Shown piece by piece: positions 38,001-45,200 of a DNA stretch of 64,000 nt (positions are counted from its first letter, which is position 1; every line of letters starts with the position of its first letter). Position numbers and translations under genes: made by a program. The stretch lies in contig OX638368.1 of the NCBI GenBank assembly GCA_951812925.1, forward strand, positions 19,469,187 to 19,533,186, written 5' to 3'. The notes beneath the pieces were generated by a model that saw nothing but the letters and a program-made list of their open reading frames with translations, was not told the origin of the DNA and ran no database searches. This DNA is from Calliopum simillimum. Taxonomy: Eukaryota; Arthropoda; Insecta; Diptera; Lauxaniidae.

Positions 38001-41000
38001 ATTCATGAAACAAGAATTCTATACCAAAGGAAATTTTTTTCCAAAGATTTTTGTTTTAAAGTGTAGGATATAGTTTTAAGAGTTAAAGCAACAATCAGTT
38101 TATTTTCGATGCTGAGAAAAACGTTTTCAATCTTTAAGAAAGAACATTGTTTCGATCCTTGAACACTAAATATGCTGCGAGTCTCTTTTGCTAAAAGAAT
38201 GTATGATTATTTTTTGAATATAAATTTTCATGTGTCAATATTTTTTGTCTTACCTTCAATATTTGGATTGAGGCTGCCTGGTAATTCTGGAATATTTGAT
38301 TCATCAAATTCAGTTAAGCCTGGAATATAAAAAATAAAATTTGGAGTTATTTATTTGTCAGCTTAAAGAGCTCATGCAACGCAAAACTTACCAATAAATT
38401 TATTGATTTTATTTACACCCGTTTTAGGATTTGACAAGTGATTTTTTTGCAAAGAATCAGATTCTTCATCTGCATCAGTTTGAAGTTTATTATCTTTTGA
38501 AGTAGATTCTGAAAAAGCTGAGCCAGCAGCTATATACGTTGGTGATGGCAAAGACGCCAAAAATATTGTTGGAGTAGTTGGTGTTTGAACTTGTGAACGT
38601 GGCGGAGTTTGTGATAATTTATTTGATGAATGTGATTTTGTTGCTAATTGACTGTGCTGCAAGTAAATGAAAAATAAAAACAAATAAATAAAGTGGGTTT
38701 GTGGAAAATTAATTAACAGAATTTTTTTTTTTTTTGTATTATAATATGCACCTTATGCATGACCGTTGCACAAAGTCAATGTCATGTGCAACATTTGCGT
38801 GTTGCGCAAAAATGAAATATACCATATCATGCACACAAAATCCTTTCAAACATTGTTGTGGCAAATGAAAATAAAATTGTAATTCGCTGAATATGAAACA
38901 GCGACGGCAACGGCAGAAGCAACCTCATTCAATATAAACGCGAACTTTTCAACATGCAACAAACAAGAGCGTATTTTTTGGGCATAGGACGTTAAACTTA
39001 ATTAAATTTTAAAATAATTATTGTATTTGTTTTTATTTATATTAATTGCATTGTTACAGACAAAAATATATAAATTTTATTAACCCAAGTGACAAAAAAG
39101 ACAAATGGTAATATACGTTGCAAATTAACAAATTATCTAAAATGTCGATATAAATTTATCCAAAATATGTCTGAAATTAAATGTGTTAAGTTTCTTTTTG
39201 TTGTTATATAAATACAAGTTTTCTTAAGGGGACATTCGCTTTTGTAATTGAAAACAAAAAAACACTTTTTAAAAATTTTATTATGAAAAAACTATTATAT
39301 TTATTGACAAAATTTCTTTTGGACATTGTTAAATATTGTCTAGAAAATATGAAAAATTTTTTTTTTTTTATTTTTAGTTTCCCTTGGCGTCATCCAAAAG
39401 TTACTTTTCAAAATGGTAGGACACTTTTCTCCGAACCTAATCGACCGATTTTAAAAAACCAAAAAGCATTCGATTACTCATAAAAAATATTAAACAATAA
39501 GCCTCTGAAAGTTTTAAAAAATAGCGCCCCCTTTTTTTTACGGGGCATTTTTTGAGGGTAAGTCCATCAATTTTTTCGCATTTTTCATAAATATTCATAC
39601 AAAAACTTCAAAATATAAAAAAGTATAAATTTTAAAGGCTTATTGTTTAGTATTGAGTCTCAAGAATAAAATCCATTTTAAATTTTAAAAAAATCTGTTA
39701 CAGTAGGTCCACAACATGTCCTACCGTTTTAAAAGTGACTTTTGGATGACGCCCTCTACAGCAGCCAAGGGAAACTAAAAATAAAAAAAAATTTTTTTTT
39801 TCATATTCTTAAAACATTATATAACAATGTCCAAAAGAAATTTTGTCAATAAATATAATAGTTTTATCATAATAAAACTTTTAAAAAGTGTTTTTCTTTT
39901 CAATTACGAAAGCGAATGTCCTCTTAAAGAGAAATCGATAAAGTGTGATTTCCGAACTACTTTTCTGCGTATGAATCGATTACCAGGTCAGGAATAGCTG
40001 AACATGTCAGTTTTTGAAGATATTGGAGGTTATATACATACTTGAAAAATGCTTTTTGGGGTACTTGGAAATCAATACTGACCTTGAATTCTTAGCAGAA
40101 GAGTTCTTCTTCTTCGAATATGCTACTCATTACGAGTAACATAGGTCCCTAATAACGGGAGCTGCCATAAACACTAGGTTTTTATAACAGCTCTCAGCGT
40201 AGCGTCTTTACAGAATTACATGTATAAAATTATATATGTGACCTGGTCTATGAAAAGGTACTTACGCGTCAAAAAAAATTTTTCCAATTTTTTGCCGATT
40301 CGCATAAATTGATCTTTAAAAGTTGTTTTCCAGTTGTTTTCACGATTTTTTTTTTTTTTTTCGCACGTAAGCCCTCTTTTCATAGACCAGGTCACATGTA
40401 TCGAAATTTTCAGTCTGACTGAAATTGATTTTTTCTTCTTAACCTATAATTAGGTTATGTACGTTACACGCGACTTGCAAAAAACACGTGTAACGGGTCT
40501 AACTTTAAGACACACGCGAAAGACAACAGCCGAGAGCACGTCTGTGCTCGGTCACGGACAAAACGAAAGACCCAAGCAGAAGATTACTTGGGAAAAATTC
40601 GCAGCTGTCAAAACACAACTTTGTTGATATGTCACTAAGACTTCGATACTATGTATTACGCACTAATATTTCAATCCTCCAAAAATTTTGAAATATATAT
40701 AAGTATGTAGTTCTCAAATGGTTTGAGACATCTTAAGAATATACAAAATTTCACTTTTTTTTATGAAAATATCGGATAACGCCCCCTGGAAAAAAATTAA
40801 TTCATCATGTCTCTGAAATTATTTATCTCAGTTTCGGAACAAACAATGTAAAATGGAAAAGTGGGCAGTGCCACGCCCTAAAAAAATTTAATTTATCATA
40901 TCTCAGAAATTATTTAACGTAGATGTAACAAATATTATTCACTGTCATAGTGGGCGGTGCCACGCCCCCAAAAAAACAAATTAGAAAGGTTTCTGAAACT

Positions 41001-43112
41001 ATTTAATGCACTAACATAGATAAAATTTGGCTCATGTATAACATGCATCGGGACAAATGACATAAGTCAGAAAAAATTAGCGATGCCACCGTTTTTGAAA
41101 AATATTTTCGAAGCGATAAGTCCCTATGAGATATCGAGATTTGAAAATCAACATATTTTTACGAACACTCTTCAACTTTTCTGTGAAAAATTTTATATAC
41201 TACAATACTGTTCACCAATATTTTTCCCTAAAAGTAAACGTTAACGAGATATATATTTGCAAGGAACTGAATTTTGTGACTTTTGGCTAACTTTTTTAGC
41301 TCACATGTGATTAATGGGGGCTTTTAACATGTTATTTGTAATGGTGTAATTGGTACCTGTACCGATTTTCAGCTTTCCCCAAAATATTGCAATATAAGCA
41401 CAATATTTATGCTAATTTGCTTGGACTAATCTATATATTAATACTCAAGACAAAAATTTACTATGTTAGAAATAGAGCACGACTATAAATTATACGCCAT
41501 TAGAAAGGTATTTGGTTGTAAATGTGCACAAAGTTAAAATTAATTTAATATTTTGCCACTCAGACAGGTAAAAATAAATGCAAATTTTTCAATGTTAACA
41601 ACGACAAAATACGCGATCGCACAGAGCTGAAAAGAGGATACAGCACAAAGAGAAAAAAGACAAAAAGCTGACTGACACTGGCTTCATGTTTTTTTTTTCT
41701 TTGCGTTCCACATTTGTCATTGATCAGGAATGATAATAGAGCTTTTCTATTTTGTACCAAGTAGCAAAAAAAGTACTAAAGCTGTCCAAAAAGTACCAAA
41801 ATTATTAAATACATTTGTGGTAAAATTTTGACAATTTGGTGATTCTAGTACTAAAACAGCAAAGGGTAAAATTGAATTTTATCTTATGATTCGGATAGCC
41901 AAAATTACTCTCAATTAGATCTTTACATTCCGAGTTGTACGCCTCTAAAGTAAGGGTATCTCACTCGAAATTGAGTTTTATTTAGCATTAAAACTATAAG
42001 GCTGAAGATTTGAGATTTTTCCATGAAATATTTTTGGGATTAAGCTTATTTTCAGTGTCATGCTAGAAACAATTTAGATATTTTGTTTTGAATATAAATC
42101 AATGAAATAATGTTACAAAAAATATGTAAAATTAGGTGAGCAGCAGAATATTTTCTCGTGAGTAGAATCCCCCCATATACAAATTTAAGTTAAACTCAAT
42201 AGATACCAAAAGGTAACCTAAAATTGTCAACTTAATTAGAACGTAATAAGCTGAATTAATTGAATTAAAATCATTTAACTGAAGGCAGCACATGCCACAT
42301 ATGATTGCAATTGCTTTGTGTAGAATGAAAATAAAATTATCTCACATGTTTAATAAAAGTGAAAAATCGCGACTCGACGACGCGACGTAGTGAACACAGA
42401 CACCGACGATATGCAATTTTGTTTTCTCTTTTTGAATTTGCAAAACTGGCGCACACAGATATTTCAGAGTGTAGTGTCCTTCAAAAGTATTTTTGCGCAC
42501 AAGTTGAAGACAGCAAAAAAAAAAAAAAAAAAAAAAAAACATCAATTAAAAACACATACAGTGTGATGCACCTACCGCTGTTGATGTTGCGCCTAATAAA
42601 TCACTTGCAGCATGATCCCCAACATGTTGTGCGATTTCAGCTTGATTTAAATTATCATTGATTTGTACAAGAAGCTCTTCAATTGTACTAGCAGTACTAT
42701 TACTATTGCTGCTGTTGCTATTGCTGGAGTTTAACAAATTATTACGTGGTTCATAATCACCGCCAGCACCTAAATCAACAACAAATGCAGTGTTGTTGGC
42801 ATCAGTTGTGCTCATCATGTTATTTCGCAATGATTCCTTGAAATTATTATTAATGCAATTGAGACTTTTGTCGCTGTTAATAGCGAATTGAGTGTTGTTG
42901 CTGTTGTTGTTGACAACACAATTGTTGCGTTGTTTCAGCAGCTGTTGCTGTTGTTTTTCGTTAGCCAAATCAAATTTGTTGTTTGATATTGCTATTGGTG
43001 GTGGCGTTTGAGATTTTCTACTGCTGGTACTTTGCTGCTGTTGCTGTTCAGCGGCTGTATCGTTCAAGACTAAACTAATTGGACGTTTTATTAAATTTGA
43101 AATGAATTCCAT
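10841..43112 (-). CDS. tacc: Transforming acidic coiled-coil protein (TACC), 12 coding exons, 1417 aa
   Basis: Centrosome- and spindle-associated microtubule regulator; fly TACC is known to recruit the XMAP215 protein Msps and to be activated by Aurora A. Twelve exons join with matching phases: 43112-42576, 38656-38392, 38319-38254, 36002-35916, 35765-33576, 17649-17291, 17230-17151, 16812-16744, 11652-11548, 11489-11328, 11254-11105, 11024-10841 (4254 nt with stop). The N-terminal ~1050 residues are acidic, Ser/Thr/Asn-rich and have short poly-Q runs. [12 protein letters not shown] (residues 1073-1084) matches the conserved Aurora-A site. Residues ~1195-1417 form the TACC coiled coil, ending [12 protein letters not shown]. 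It is somewhat longer than I recall for D. melanogaster. Introns are stuffed with transposons. Alternative first exons are possible (see 22860-23420). Identity is very secure; individual junctions are inferred from consensus sites. Confidence 0.95.
11105..11254 (-). CDS. tacc: tacc coding exon 11 (150 nt)
   Basis: Acceptor [27 protein letters not shown] ... [17 protein letters not shown], donor GTAAGT. Coiled coil; matches the TACC-domain block RYQALKIHAEEKL in pattern. Confidence 0.93.
11328..11489 (-). CDS. tacc: tacc coding exon 10 (162 nt)
   Basis: Acceptor [26 protein letters not shown], ending [12 protein letters not shown], donor GTATGT. Corresponds to the vertebrate V-EYEKTIAQ...SDL segment of the TACC domain. 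Confidence 0.93.
11548..11652 (-). CDS. tacc: tacc coding exon 9 (105 nt)
   Basis: Acceptor [26 protein letters not shown] and [14 protein letters not shown], donor GTAAAT. Coiled coil. Separated from exon 8 by a 5.1-kb intron with a giant palindrome. Confidence 0.9.
11813..13727. mobile_element. 1.9-kb long inverted repeat in tacc intron 8
   Basis: Left arm about 11990-12765 and right arm about 12955-13727 pair over ~750 bp with high identity; the outer ends are TGAATGGGTTT and AAACCCATTCA, next to GAAAGTGGAATAAGTCC, which also occurs again at 11996-12014. Repeated GTGGAATAAGTCC motifs sit in both arms. Spacer about 190 bp. No transposase frame. Transcribed as part of tacc pre-mRNA it would form a hairpin of several hundred base pairs. 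Confidence 0.8.
13783..14332. mobile_element. PIF/Harbinger-like non-autonomous element with Myb/SANT-like scrap
   Basis: Terminal inverted repeats GGCCCGGA.TCACAGTCATTAGT-like at both ends; flanks TTA and TTG fit a decayed 3-bp TWA target duplication. At about 13975-14045 (+) a frame reads [20 protein letters not shown] before a stop, resembling the Myb/SANT-like domain of Harbinger accessory proteins. A diverged copy in opposite orientation is at 36152-36690. Confidence 0.6.
14395..14985 (+). repeat. Dispersed repeat family A, plus-strand copy
   Basis: Same family as 31893-32690 and 51886-52560 (both reversed). Shared hallmarks: GGGAGGTGCCACGCCC, GCGGTAGGCGTGTCCGTTGA, CAGCCAGACAGACGGACATG, GTTACAAACGGAAGGACAAA and a terminal TATACCCTGGGTGTAGGGTA. 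Open frames in it are not protein-like. Confidence 0.75.
15195..15310. repeat. Degenerate short tandem/inverted repeat (TCAAACTGTG)
   Basis: Four or five versions of (C/A)AGTG-TTCTCAAACTGT and CACAGTGATTGTCAAACTGTG; locally palindromic. Within tacc intron 8. Confidence 0.5.
15340..16110. repeat. Degenerate tandem repeat family B with an inserted MITE
   Basis: Units contain TAATGATAGCTGCTATAGGT..., AGATATAGC and GGGGTGCAATCCCC; the same units recur at 18640-18900 and 19365-19480. A 136-bp palindrome at 15484-15619 (GCGACAGTTTATCCGTG / CACAGATAAACTGTCG) interrupts it. From 16110 to 16743 I see nothing identifiable. Confidence 0.55.
16744..16812 (-). CDS. tacc: tacc coding exon 8 (69 nt)
   Basis: Acceptor [26 protein letters not shown], donor GTAAGT. 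Start of the heptad-rich C-terminal domain. Confidence 0.88.
17151..17230 (-). CDS. tacc: tacc coding exon 7 (80 nt)
   Basis: Acceptor TTTTAG, then [20 protein letters not shown] and KTIENS, donor GTAAGT. The ATG inside (MSVDVIKD) could start a short isoform that keeps the entire coiled coil; that is inference only. Confidence 0.85.
17291..17649 (-). CDS. tacc: tacc coding exon 6, with the Aurora-A-like site
   Basis: Acceptor TTTCAG, two bases in, then [29 protein letters not shown] matches the TACC signature in which the Ser before L-x-L-K-F-D is phosphorylated by Aurora A; here that is Ser1075. Followed by an acidic linker. Donor GTATGT, phase 0. Confidence 0.92.
18908..19350. mobile_element. 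443-bp MITE with 9-bp target duplication (Mutator-like?)
   Basis: Terminal inverted repeats of about 53 bp, starting TAGGCATGCGCTTATTTTAC, with only about three mismatches. Flanked by ATGGTACAT at 18899-18907 and 19351-19359. The centre holds a TAGTAGTAGTATACTATGCAG minisatellite. Inserted in family B repeat sequence. Nine-base duplications are typical of Mutator-like elements. Confidence 0.75.
19599..19752. mobile_element. 154-bp inverted repeat
   Basis: TATATATCTG(T/C)GGCAACAAACC and AGAGTAGCTTAAG are inverted at the two ends. Non-coding, MITE-like. Confidence 0.6.
19760..19830 (+). other. tRNA-like sequence with B box
   Basis: GGGTTCGAATCTC (B box at 19798-19808) preceded by 40 bases without a good cloverleaf. 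Probably a decayed tRNA-derived module, not a functional tRNA. It faces the module at 19944-20005. Confidence 0.45.
19944..20005 (-). other. tRNA-like sequence, minus strand
   Basis: On the minus strand GATAGTGTATCGGTCTAATG (A-box-like) is followed by GGTTCAAATCC (B box, 19952-19962) at the spacing of a tRNA. No matching acceptor stem is visible, so a tRNA-derived repeat is more likely than a tRNA gene. Confidence 0.5.
20520..20779. repeat. Dispersed palindromic repeat family C
   Basis: Starts GGGGCCTGCATAAG; contains ACTCGCAC and its inverse GTGCGAGTAAAAAAACTAC. A relative at about 60668-60955 ends GTGCGAGTAAAAAAACA ... TGCAGGCCCC. Non-coding. Confidence 0.45.
20780..21220. mobile_element. 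441-bp MITE
   Basis: About 50-bp terminal inverted repeats: TAGCTTAAATACAATTGGAG at the left, followed by CGTACGACGAATTTCGCCCG, with the inverse at the right. Internal copies of CGACGAA(A)TTCGCCC also occur. No protein. Confidence 0.75.
21655..21860 (-). mobile_element. Diverged, internally deleted RTE-like LINE 3' fragment
   Basis: From TGTATTCTCCTGTAACTCCTAGG onward it matches 56885-57115 in order (TACTGCCTTGT, CTCAAGGGC, CAAACTTC.CTGTGTGGTTT), with deletions between. Older than the other copies of this family in the window. Confidence 0.65.
22860..23420 (-). promoter_or_regulatory. Candidate internal promoter region of tacc
   Basis: A repeat-poor island in the 15.9-kb intron, with a (GA)n run at about 23323-23347 (GAGA-factor-like), runs of CGACGA on both sides and a minus-strand TTTTATACGC at about 23180. 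Composition is unlike the surrounding transposon DNA. It may drive a short isoform starting in exon 6 or 7. No exon or start site can be proved. Confidence 0.3.
23624..23856. mobile_element. 233-bp MITE
   Basis: Ends TCAGGCATGTTCT(G/A)AAATCC with the inverse at the right; inner arms GATTCACTTCGG(A/C)ATCGG and AGAGCTC also pair. Non-coding. Confidence 0.7.
24361..24496. mobile_element. 136-bp MITE
   Basis: GGGGCTGAATCG / CGATTCGACCCC at the ends and GTGCCATAAAATCAT / ATGATTTTATGTCAC inside pair across the element. Non-coding. Confidence 0.65.
25051..26228. mobile_element. 1.18-kb long inverted repeat
   Basis: Arms about 25051-25425 and 25850-26228, ends AATTCTTAAAGTAGACGTTA and complement; inner matches include GTGACGTGCTGG, TGTACAGTGGATAAA and ATTCATCGATTTAACACAAG. 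Apparent frames are generated by the palindrome. It lies in tacc's largest intron and would form a hairpin in the pre-mRNA. Confidence 0.78.
26229..27772. other. Intronic stretch, no gene seen
   Basis: Ordinary AT-rich intron of tacc; a short ATGT microsatellite at about 27320-27345 is the only structure noticed. Confidence 0.5.
27773..28638. mobile_element. Element with repeated CGGGTAATGTGATATA motifs
   Basis: The left end TTCGGGTAATGTGATATAGG is inverted at the right end; the motif also recurs at about 27970, 28255 and 28600. An internal duplicated segment carries AAAAGA(C/T)CATCGTG. A sister copy starts at about 63651 and leaves the window. No transposase recognised. Confidence 0.6.
29026..29938 (+). 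mobile_element. Tc1-like transposon, internally deleted, 913 bp
   Basis: Perfect 26-bp terminal inverted repeats beginning CAGTCTGTTAAATAAGAGCG, flanked by TA at 29024-29025 and 29939-29940. The CAGT start and TA target are hallmarks of the Tc1 family. It is nested in the LINE at 28706-29997, so it arrived later. The identical ends suggest a fairly recent insertion. Confidence 0.92.
29161..29829 (+). pseudogene. Tc1-like transposase with central deletion, 222 aa
   Basis: Cut-and-paste transposase remnant. The N-terminal helix-turn-helix region spans about residues 30-115 ([20 protein letters not shown]), and the first catalytic Asp is in [12 protein letters not shown] (Asp158). After about residue 176 it jumps to the C-terminal segment ([20 protein letters not shown]). 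The second Asp and third acidic residue of the DDE triad are lost, yet the frame is preserved. Cannot be catalytically active; mobilisable only by another transposase. The ATG at 29185 ([12 protein letters not shown]) may be the true start. Confidence 0.88.
30067..30208. mobile_element. 142-bp MITE
   Basis: CTCTTTTGCCCCATA and TATGGGGCAAAAGAG are perfect inverted copies inside a longer match (CGTCG ... CGACG); the inner arms AAAACACAAAAGC / AACAAAATC are weaker. Sits at the 3' edge of the LINE. Confidence 0.65.
30487..30975. repeat. Tandem array, ~127-bp units
   Basis: Three clear units and a decayed fourth, each starting GTG(G/A)GCGGTGCCAC(G/A)CCCCTAA and containing AACGCTCTCA and CAACGAAATTTGGTATG. 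The GGGCGTGGCAC core is shared with dispersed family A and with 40855-40985. Confidence 0.85.
31322..31382 (-). other. tRNA-Met-like sequence (pseudo)
   Basis: Minus strand: a loop CTCATAA (anticodon CAT) followed by TAGGTTCGATTCTC (B box at 31325-31336). The anticodon stem and acceptor stem do not pair well, so this is a tRNA-derived fossil or repeat, not a tRNA gene. Confidence 0.5.
31800..31882 (+). other. tRNA-like sequence with B box
   Basis: GAGTTCGAATCCC (31856-31868) followed by a CCACCGCAGGTGG hairpin; the upstream GGCCTAGAGCTC may be a relic A box. The long central part would fit a class II (Leu/Ser) tRNA only poorly. Confidence 0.4.
31893..32690 (-). repeat. Dispersed repeat family A, minus-strand copy
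   Basis: Begins TACACCCAGGGTATGTTCAC and contains, inverted, all the hallmarks listed for 14395-14985. It then extends through two or three ~110-bp subunits ending in GTGGCACCTCCCATA-type motifs. Confidence 0.75.
32691..33575. other. Intronic stretch, no gene seen
   Basis: The end of the 15.9-kb tacc intron next to exon 5. AT-rich, no repeat or coding signal recognised. A plus-strand open frame at 33188-33409 has no family resemblance. Confidence 0.5.
33576..35765 (-). CDS. tacc: tacc coding exon 5, large acidic central exon (2190 nt)
   Basis: Encodes about 730 residues (319-1048). The acceptor is a weak AAG after an A run at 35766-35767, chosen because an in-frame stop lies just upstream and the phase fits. 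Donor GTGAGT at 33575-33570. Contains acidic stretches and three imperfect ~58-residue repeats around residues 720-905 with core NETI-ITDANSP-SE. The C-terminal part has [12 protein letters not shown]. These may correspond to the SDP-type repeats of other TACC proteins. Confidence 0.92.
35916..36002 (-). CDS. tacc: tacc coding exon 4 (87 nt)
   Basis: Acceptor TTCCAG, then [18 protein letters not shown] and [10 protein letters not shown], donor GTAAAA. Two bases in, one base out, fitting both neighbours. Confidence 0.85.
36152..36690. mobile_element. Diverged PIF/Harbinger-like element, reversed relative to 13783-14332
   Basis: Ends with GATTCAGTCAT and ATGAATGGATTGAC; the interior, read on the minus strand, matches GGC(T/A)GCA(T/C)GG...GATTTTGTG of the 13783 copy. 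A local ~45-bp duplication (CCCACAACATTTTATTTTCA twice) lies at 36192-36286. In tacc intron 3. Confidence 0.5.
37051..37952. mobile_element. 902-bp long inverted repeat in tacc intron 3
   Basis: Left arm 37051-37385 and right arm 37497-37952, ends GCCGGCAATACTAAAAGTGC and complement. Inner blocks GGCGACTTCCTAAACGTCCG and TTCGTAAAAATAATGTCGCA are also inverted. The right arm contains an extra ~100 bp around 37640. No transposase. Confidence 0.82.
38254..38319 (-). CDS. tacc: tacc coding exon 3 (66 nt)
   Basis: Acceptor TTCCAG, then [21 protein letters not shown], donor GTAAGA. Phases fit exons 2 and 4. Too short to be found without its neighbours. Confidence 0.85.
38392..38656 (-). CDS. tacc: tacc coding exon 2
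   Basis: Acceptor TTGCAG before [11 protein letters not shown]; donor GTAAGT after NKFI-G. 265 nt, phase 0 in, one base carried over. Rich in Ser/Thr/Pro ([16 protein letters not shown]). Confidence 0.9.
39222..39928. mobile_element. 707-bp long inverted repeat in tacc intron 1
   Basis: Ends TTAAG(G/A)GGACATTCGCTTT; arms about 39222-39480 and 39700-39928, including TTTCCCTTGG.GTCATCCAAAAGT. The apparent plus-strand frame is an artefact of the palindrome. Confidence 0.78.
40233..40400. mobile_element. 168-bp MITE
   Basis: ATGTGACCTGGTCTATGAAA at the left and its inverse at the right (TTTCATAGACCAGGTCACAT), with GTA(C)TTACGCG / CGCACGTAAG inward. Non-coding. Confidence 0.7.
40725..41850. repeat. 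Short tandem array plus dispersed repeat family D
   Basis: From 40770 to 41000 two or three ~100-bp units carry GTGGGC(A/G)GTGCCACGCCC. From about 41450 to 41850 the sequence matches 52870-53218 in the same orientation (TGTGCACAAAGTTAAAATTA, GGATACAGCACAAAG, AAGACAAAAAGCTGACTGA, AAAAGTACCAAAATTAT). Confidence 0.7.
42576..43112 (-). CDS. tacc: tacc coding exon 1 (residues 1-179)
   Basis: Starts [11 protein letters not shown] in context AAAAATGG. Contains QQQQQ (23-27), another Q run near residue 54, and [10 protein letters not shown] low complexity. Donor GTAGGT on the minus strand at 42575-42570; exon ends in phase 0. Confidence 0.9.
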
Positions 43113-43760
43113 TTTTTGCTTAAGCTTTTTGCACGTTTATTTATATAACTTTTTCGGGGGCACTTTTCGAAGACTTTTCTTCTAAATCTTTATTTTTTTG
43201 TATAGAACCAAATTGAGGTATAATTTTTGCTTCTTTTGTTAAATTTATCACAAATCACAATTCACTAGAAAATAATGTTGCGCGTTAAGTAATAAATTTT
43301 GCACAAATAATACGCACGATTAGTTTTGTCCGTTCTTTCGAGTGTGTATATGAGCGTTCTCGCGTTCTCGTCTAGAATGTTACGCGCAGTCTAAACATCA
43401 GCATGCAATCTCCAAATATTTTTAATGATCGGGGTGTGCGCGCGTACGATATTGATTTCTTTATTTGGAAATTAAAAATCAATTAAAATTTCATTATATT
43501 CATTTTGAGTTTTTCTTTTTTGTCAGAAATTTAAAAATTTTTCTTTTGTTTTTGGAATTGTTTTTGATGACTAGAGTATACGTCGTACATACAAACAACA
43601 CAAATTAAATAATCTATCTATTCTTAAATTCGGGGGATGTGAACTGTGTGAATGGTTGAATGTCGCGACGTCGATTGTTGATCGTACGTTATGCAGCAAT
43701 GGTGGCGGCAAAGAAACTCAACGTCCGTCGTCGTAGTTGAACGATTAAATTAAATTCAAA
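43113..43760 (-). promoter_or_regulatory. tacc: Likely 5' UTR and main promoter region of tacc
   Basis: Immediately upstream of the tacc ATG; free of recognised transposons, with scattered CpG-bearing motifs (ACGTCGCGACATTC, ACGACGACGGACGTTGAG on the minus strand). No definite TATA box or initiator chosen. From 43760 to 44430 nothing certain is seen; a weak transposase-like frame there is listed under rejected items. Confidence 0.45.
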
Positions 43761-44527
43761 TTCTGATTTTTCTAGCAGCTTTTTTTTCTCCTTGCTTCAA
43801 TTGTTATTGTTGTTGCTCTTGTTTGTTGTTATTTCTTTGTGCTCTTCTTTATCGTCTTTTCAATCTACTATATATGTGTATATAGAGGAAAAAAAAACAA
43901 AAGATTTTCACACAACGCGAGACGATGTGACGTTGACGCTGAGAGTAACATTTGAAAAATGAACTGCTAGATAAAGCATTGATGTGAGATGAGCATTGTA
44001 GTGCAATACAGTTTTTCGCAAAAATTTTAAACGAATAATCGCTCTGTACTCGTAGTCTTGAAATGAATCGGATTTTTCAGTTGCAGAATCATTGCGGATG
44101 CTAATTTGTGTATTTTCTAGCCTTCGCGATATTCCACTAGGCTGTTTCTTATATGTTATTGTTTTACAGTACATTCTCCAGGATGTTTAATACCTGTTCG
44201 AACCAACCCGAAAAGCGTTTTTGCCATTCTTCAGGTGATACCTCTAAAACATGGTTTTTGAACGCACCCATGGTTTCTTTCAGACGTCGAAAAACTGTTG
44301 TCAACGAAGCTGCTTCTTATATGACTTTGTTTTTTAAAATGTTCTCTATGATGATCAATACACTTTTGCATGCCTTCGAACCTGACCTTGAAGTAGTCTT
44401 TAGTTTTTTTTTTTTTAAGTTTAATCAGACTTACAGCCTGATTCTGTGATTTTTAAACGGTCAAGTTGGCTTAATTTGAATTGTGTACGTTTTTATAATA
44501 ATAAATTTAGAAAATCAATTCTCAACA

Positions 44528-44598
44528 TAGCGCTTAGATAGTAGGATCGTCAACAAGCAACGGCAGAGGTCGTAGGTTCAATTCTCCAGCGAACTTGA
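44528..44598 (+). other. tRNA-like sequence in left arm of the Harbinger element
   Basis: AGCGCTTAG then ATAGTAGGATCGTCAA and B box GGTTCAATTCT (44575-44585). Compared with the right arm it lacks a few bases in the A box, so it would not be a working tRNA or strong pol III promoter. Confidence 0.55.
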
Positions 44599-44707
44599 AA
44601 ATTTTTTTTATTGTTTTTTCATGTTATTTCTTTTTTCTTGTTTTTTTTTTCCTTGGTTTCTTTTTTTTTAAATTTTTTCCAGTTCGGAAATTTTATTCCA
44701 GCAAATT

Positions 44708-45022
44708 TCATCTCATTAATGCTGTTCTATCGCATGCACGGAACGTGATACAGACGACTGGCTCATAGGAAGGTTGCACTAATTTCCGAAACATTTTTGA
44801 CAAGATACGAGCGGACAATGGTAGCGACATTTTTTGAATATCATGCGGCTTTAAATCATCCACAAGACTACGACACAAGGTTGCAGGAAGTCTAAAATTT
44901 TGTATAAACTCCTTTTGTGGAAAGGAACATAGATCGCTATTAACGCGAAGGAATTGCATTTGATATCTTGTTATTTTGTTTTCAGGGTTTTCTTCTTCGT
45001 CGTGTATCAAAATTACAAACAT
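44708..45022 (-). pseudogene. Harbinger transposase-like N-terminal fragment
   Basis: The 104-residue frame contains SFPQKEFIQNFRLPATLCRS followed by LVDDLKPH, matching the pattern of the region before the DDE nuclease of Harbinger (HARBI1-like) proteins: acidic residue, F-x-x-x-(F/Y)-R-L, then L-x-x-x-L-x-P. No DDE motifs follow. The downstream part looks degenerate. Family assignment is by pattern only. Confidence 0.5.
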
Positions 45023-45123
45023 CTACAGTTCTTCCATATGTGCAGTTGTTAATTCAAATAAAAATATGAAAATATAAAAATAAAATAATTTGTCAAAGGC
45101 AAAAGCCGTATTGAATATTTGTC

Positions 45124-45200
45124 AACAAGTCCGCTGCGGAATTGAACCTACGACCTCTGCGATGCTAGTTGACGATCCTATTATCTGAGCTAAGCGCTAT
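45124..45200 (-). other. tRNA-Ala-like sequence in right arm of the Harbinger element
   Basis: Minus strand: A box TAGCTCAGATAATAGG (45177-45192), loop CTAGCAT (anticodon AGC), AGAGGTCG and B box GGTTCAATTCC (45138-45148), at tRNA spacing. Neither anticodon nor acceptor stem pairs fully, so it is a tRNA-derived sequence with possibly usable internal pol III promoter boxes. Confidence 0.6.

Noticed and set aside
44150..44420. Minus-strand frame with SPEEWQKRFSGWFEQV
   Set aside because: Resembles the C-terminal end of some mariner-type transposases, but it is only about 30 residues, without catalytic motifs or terminal repeats.
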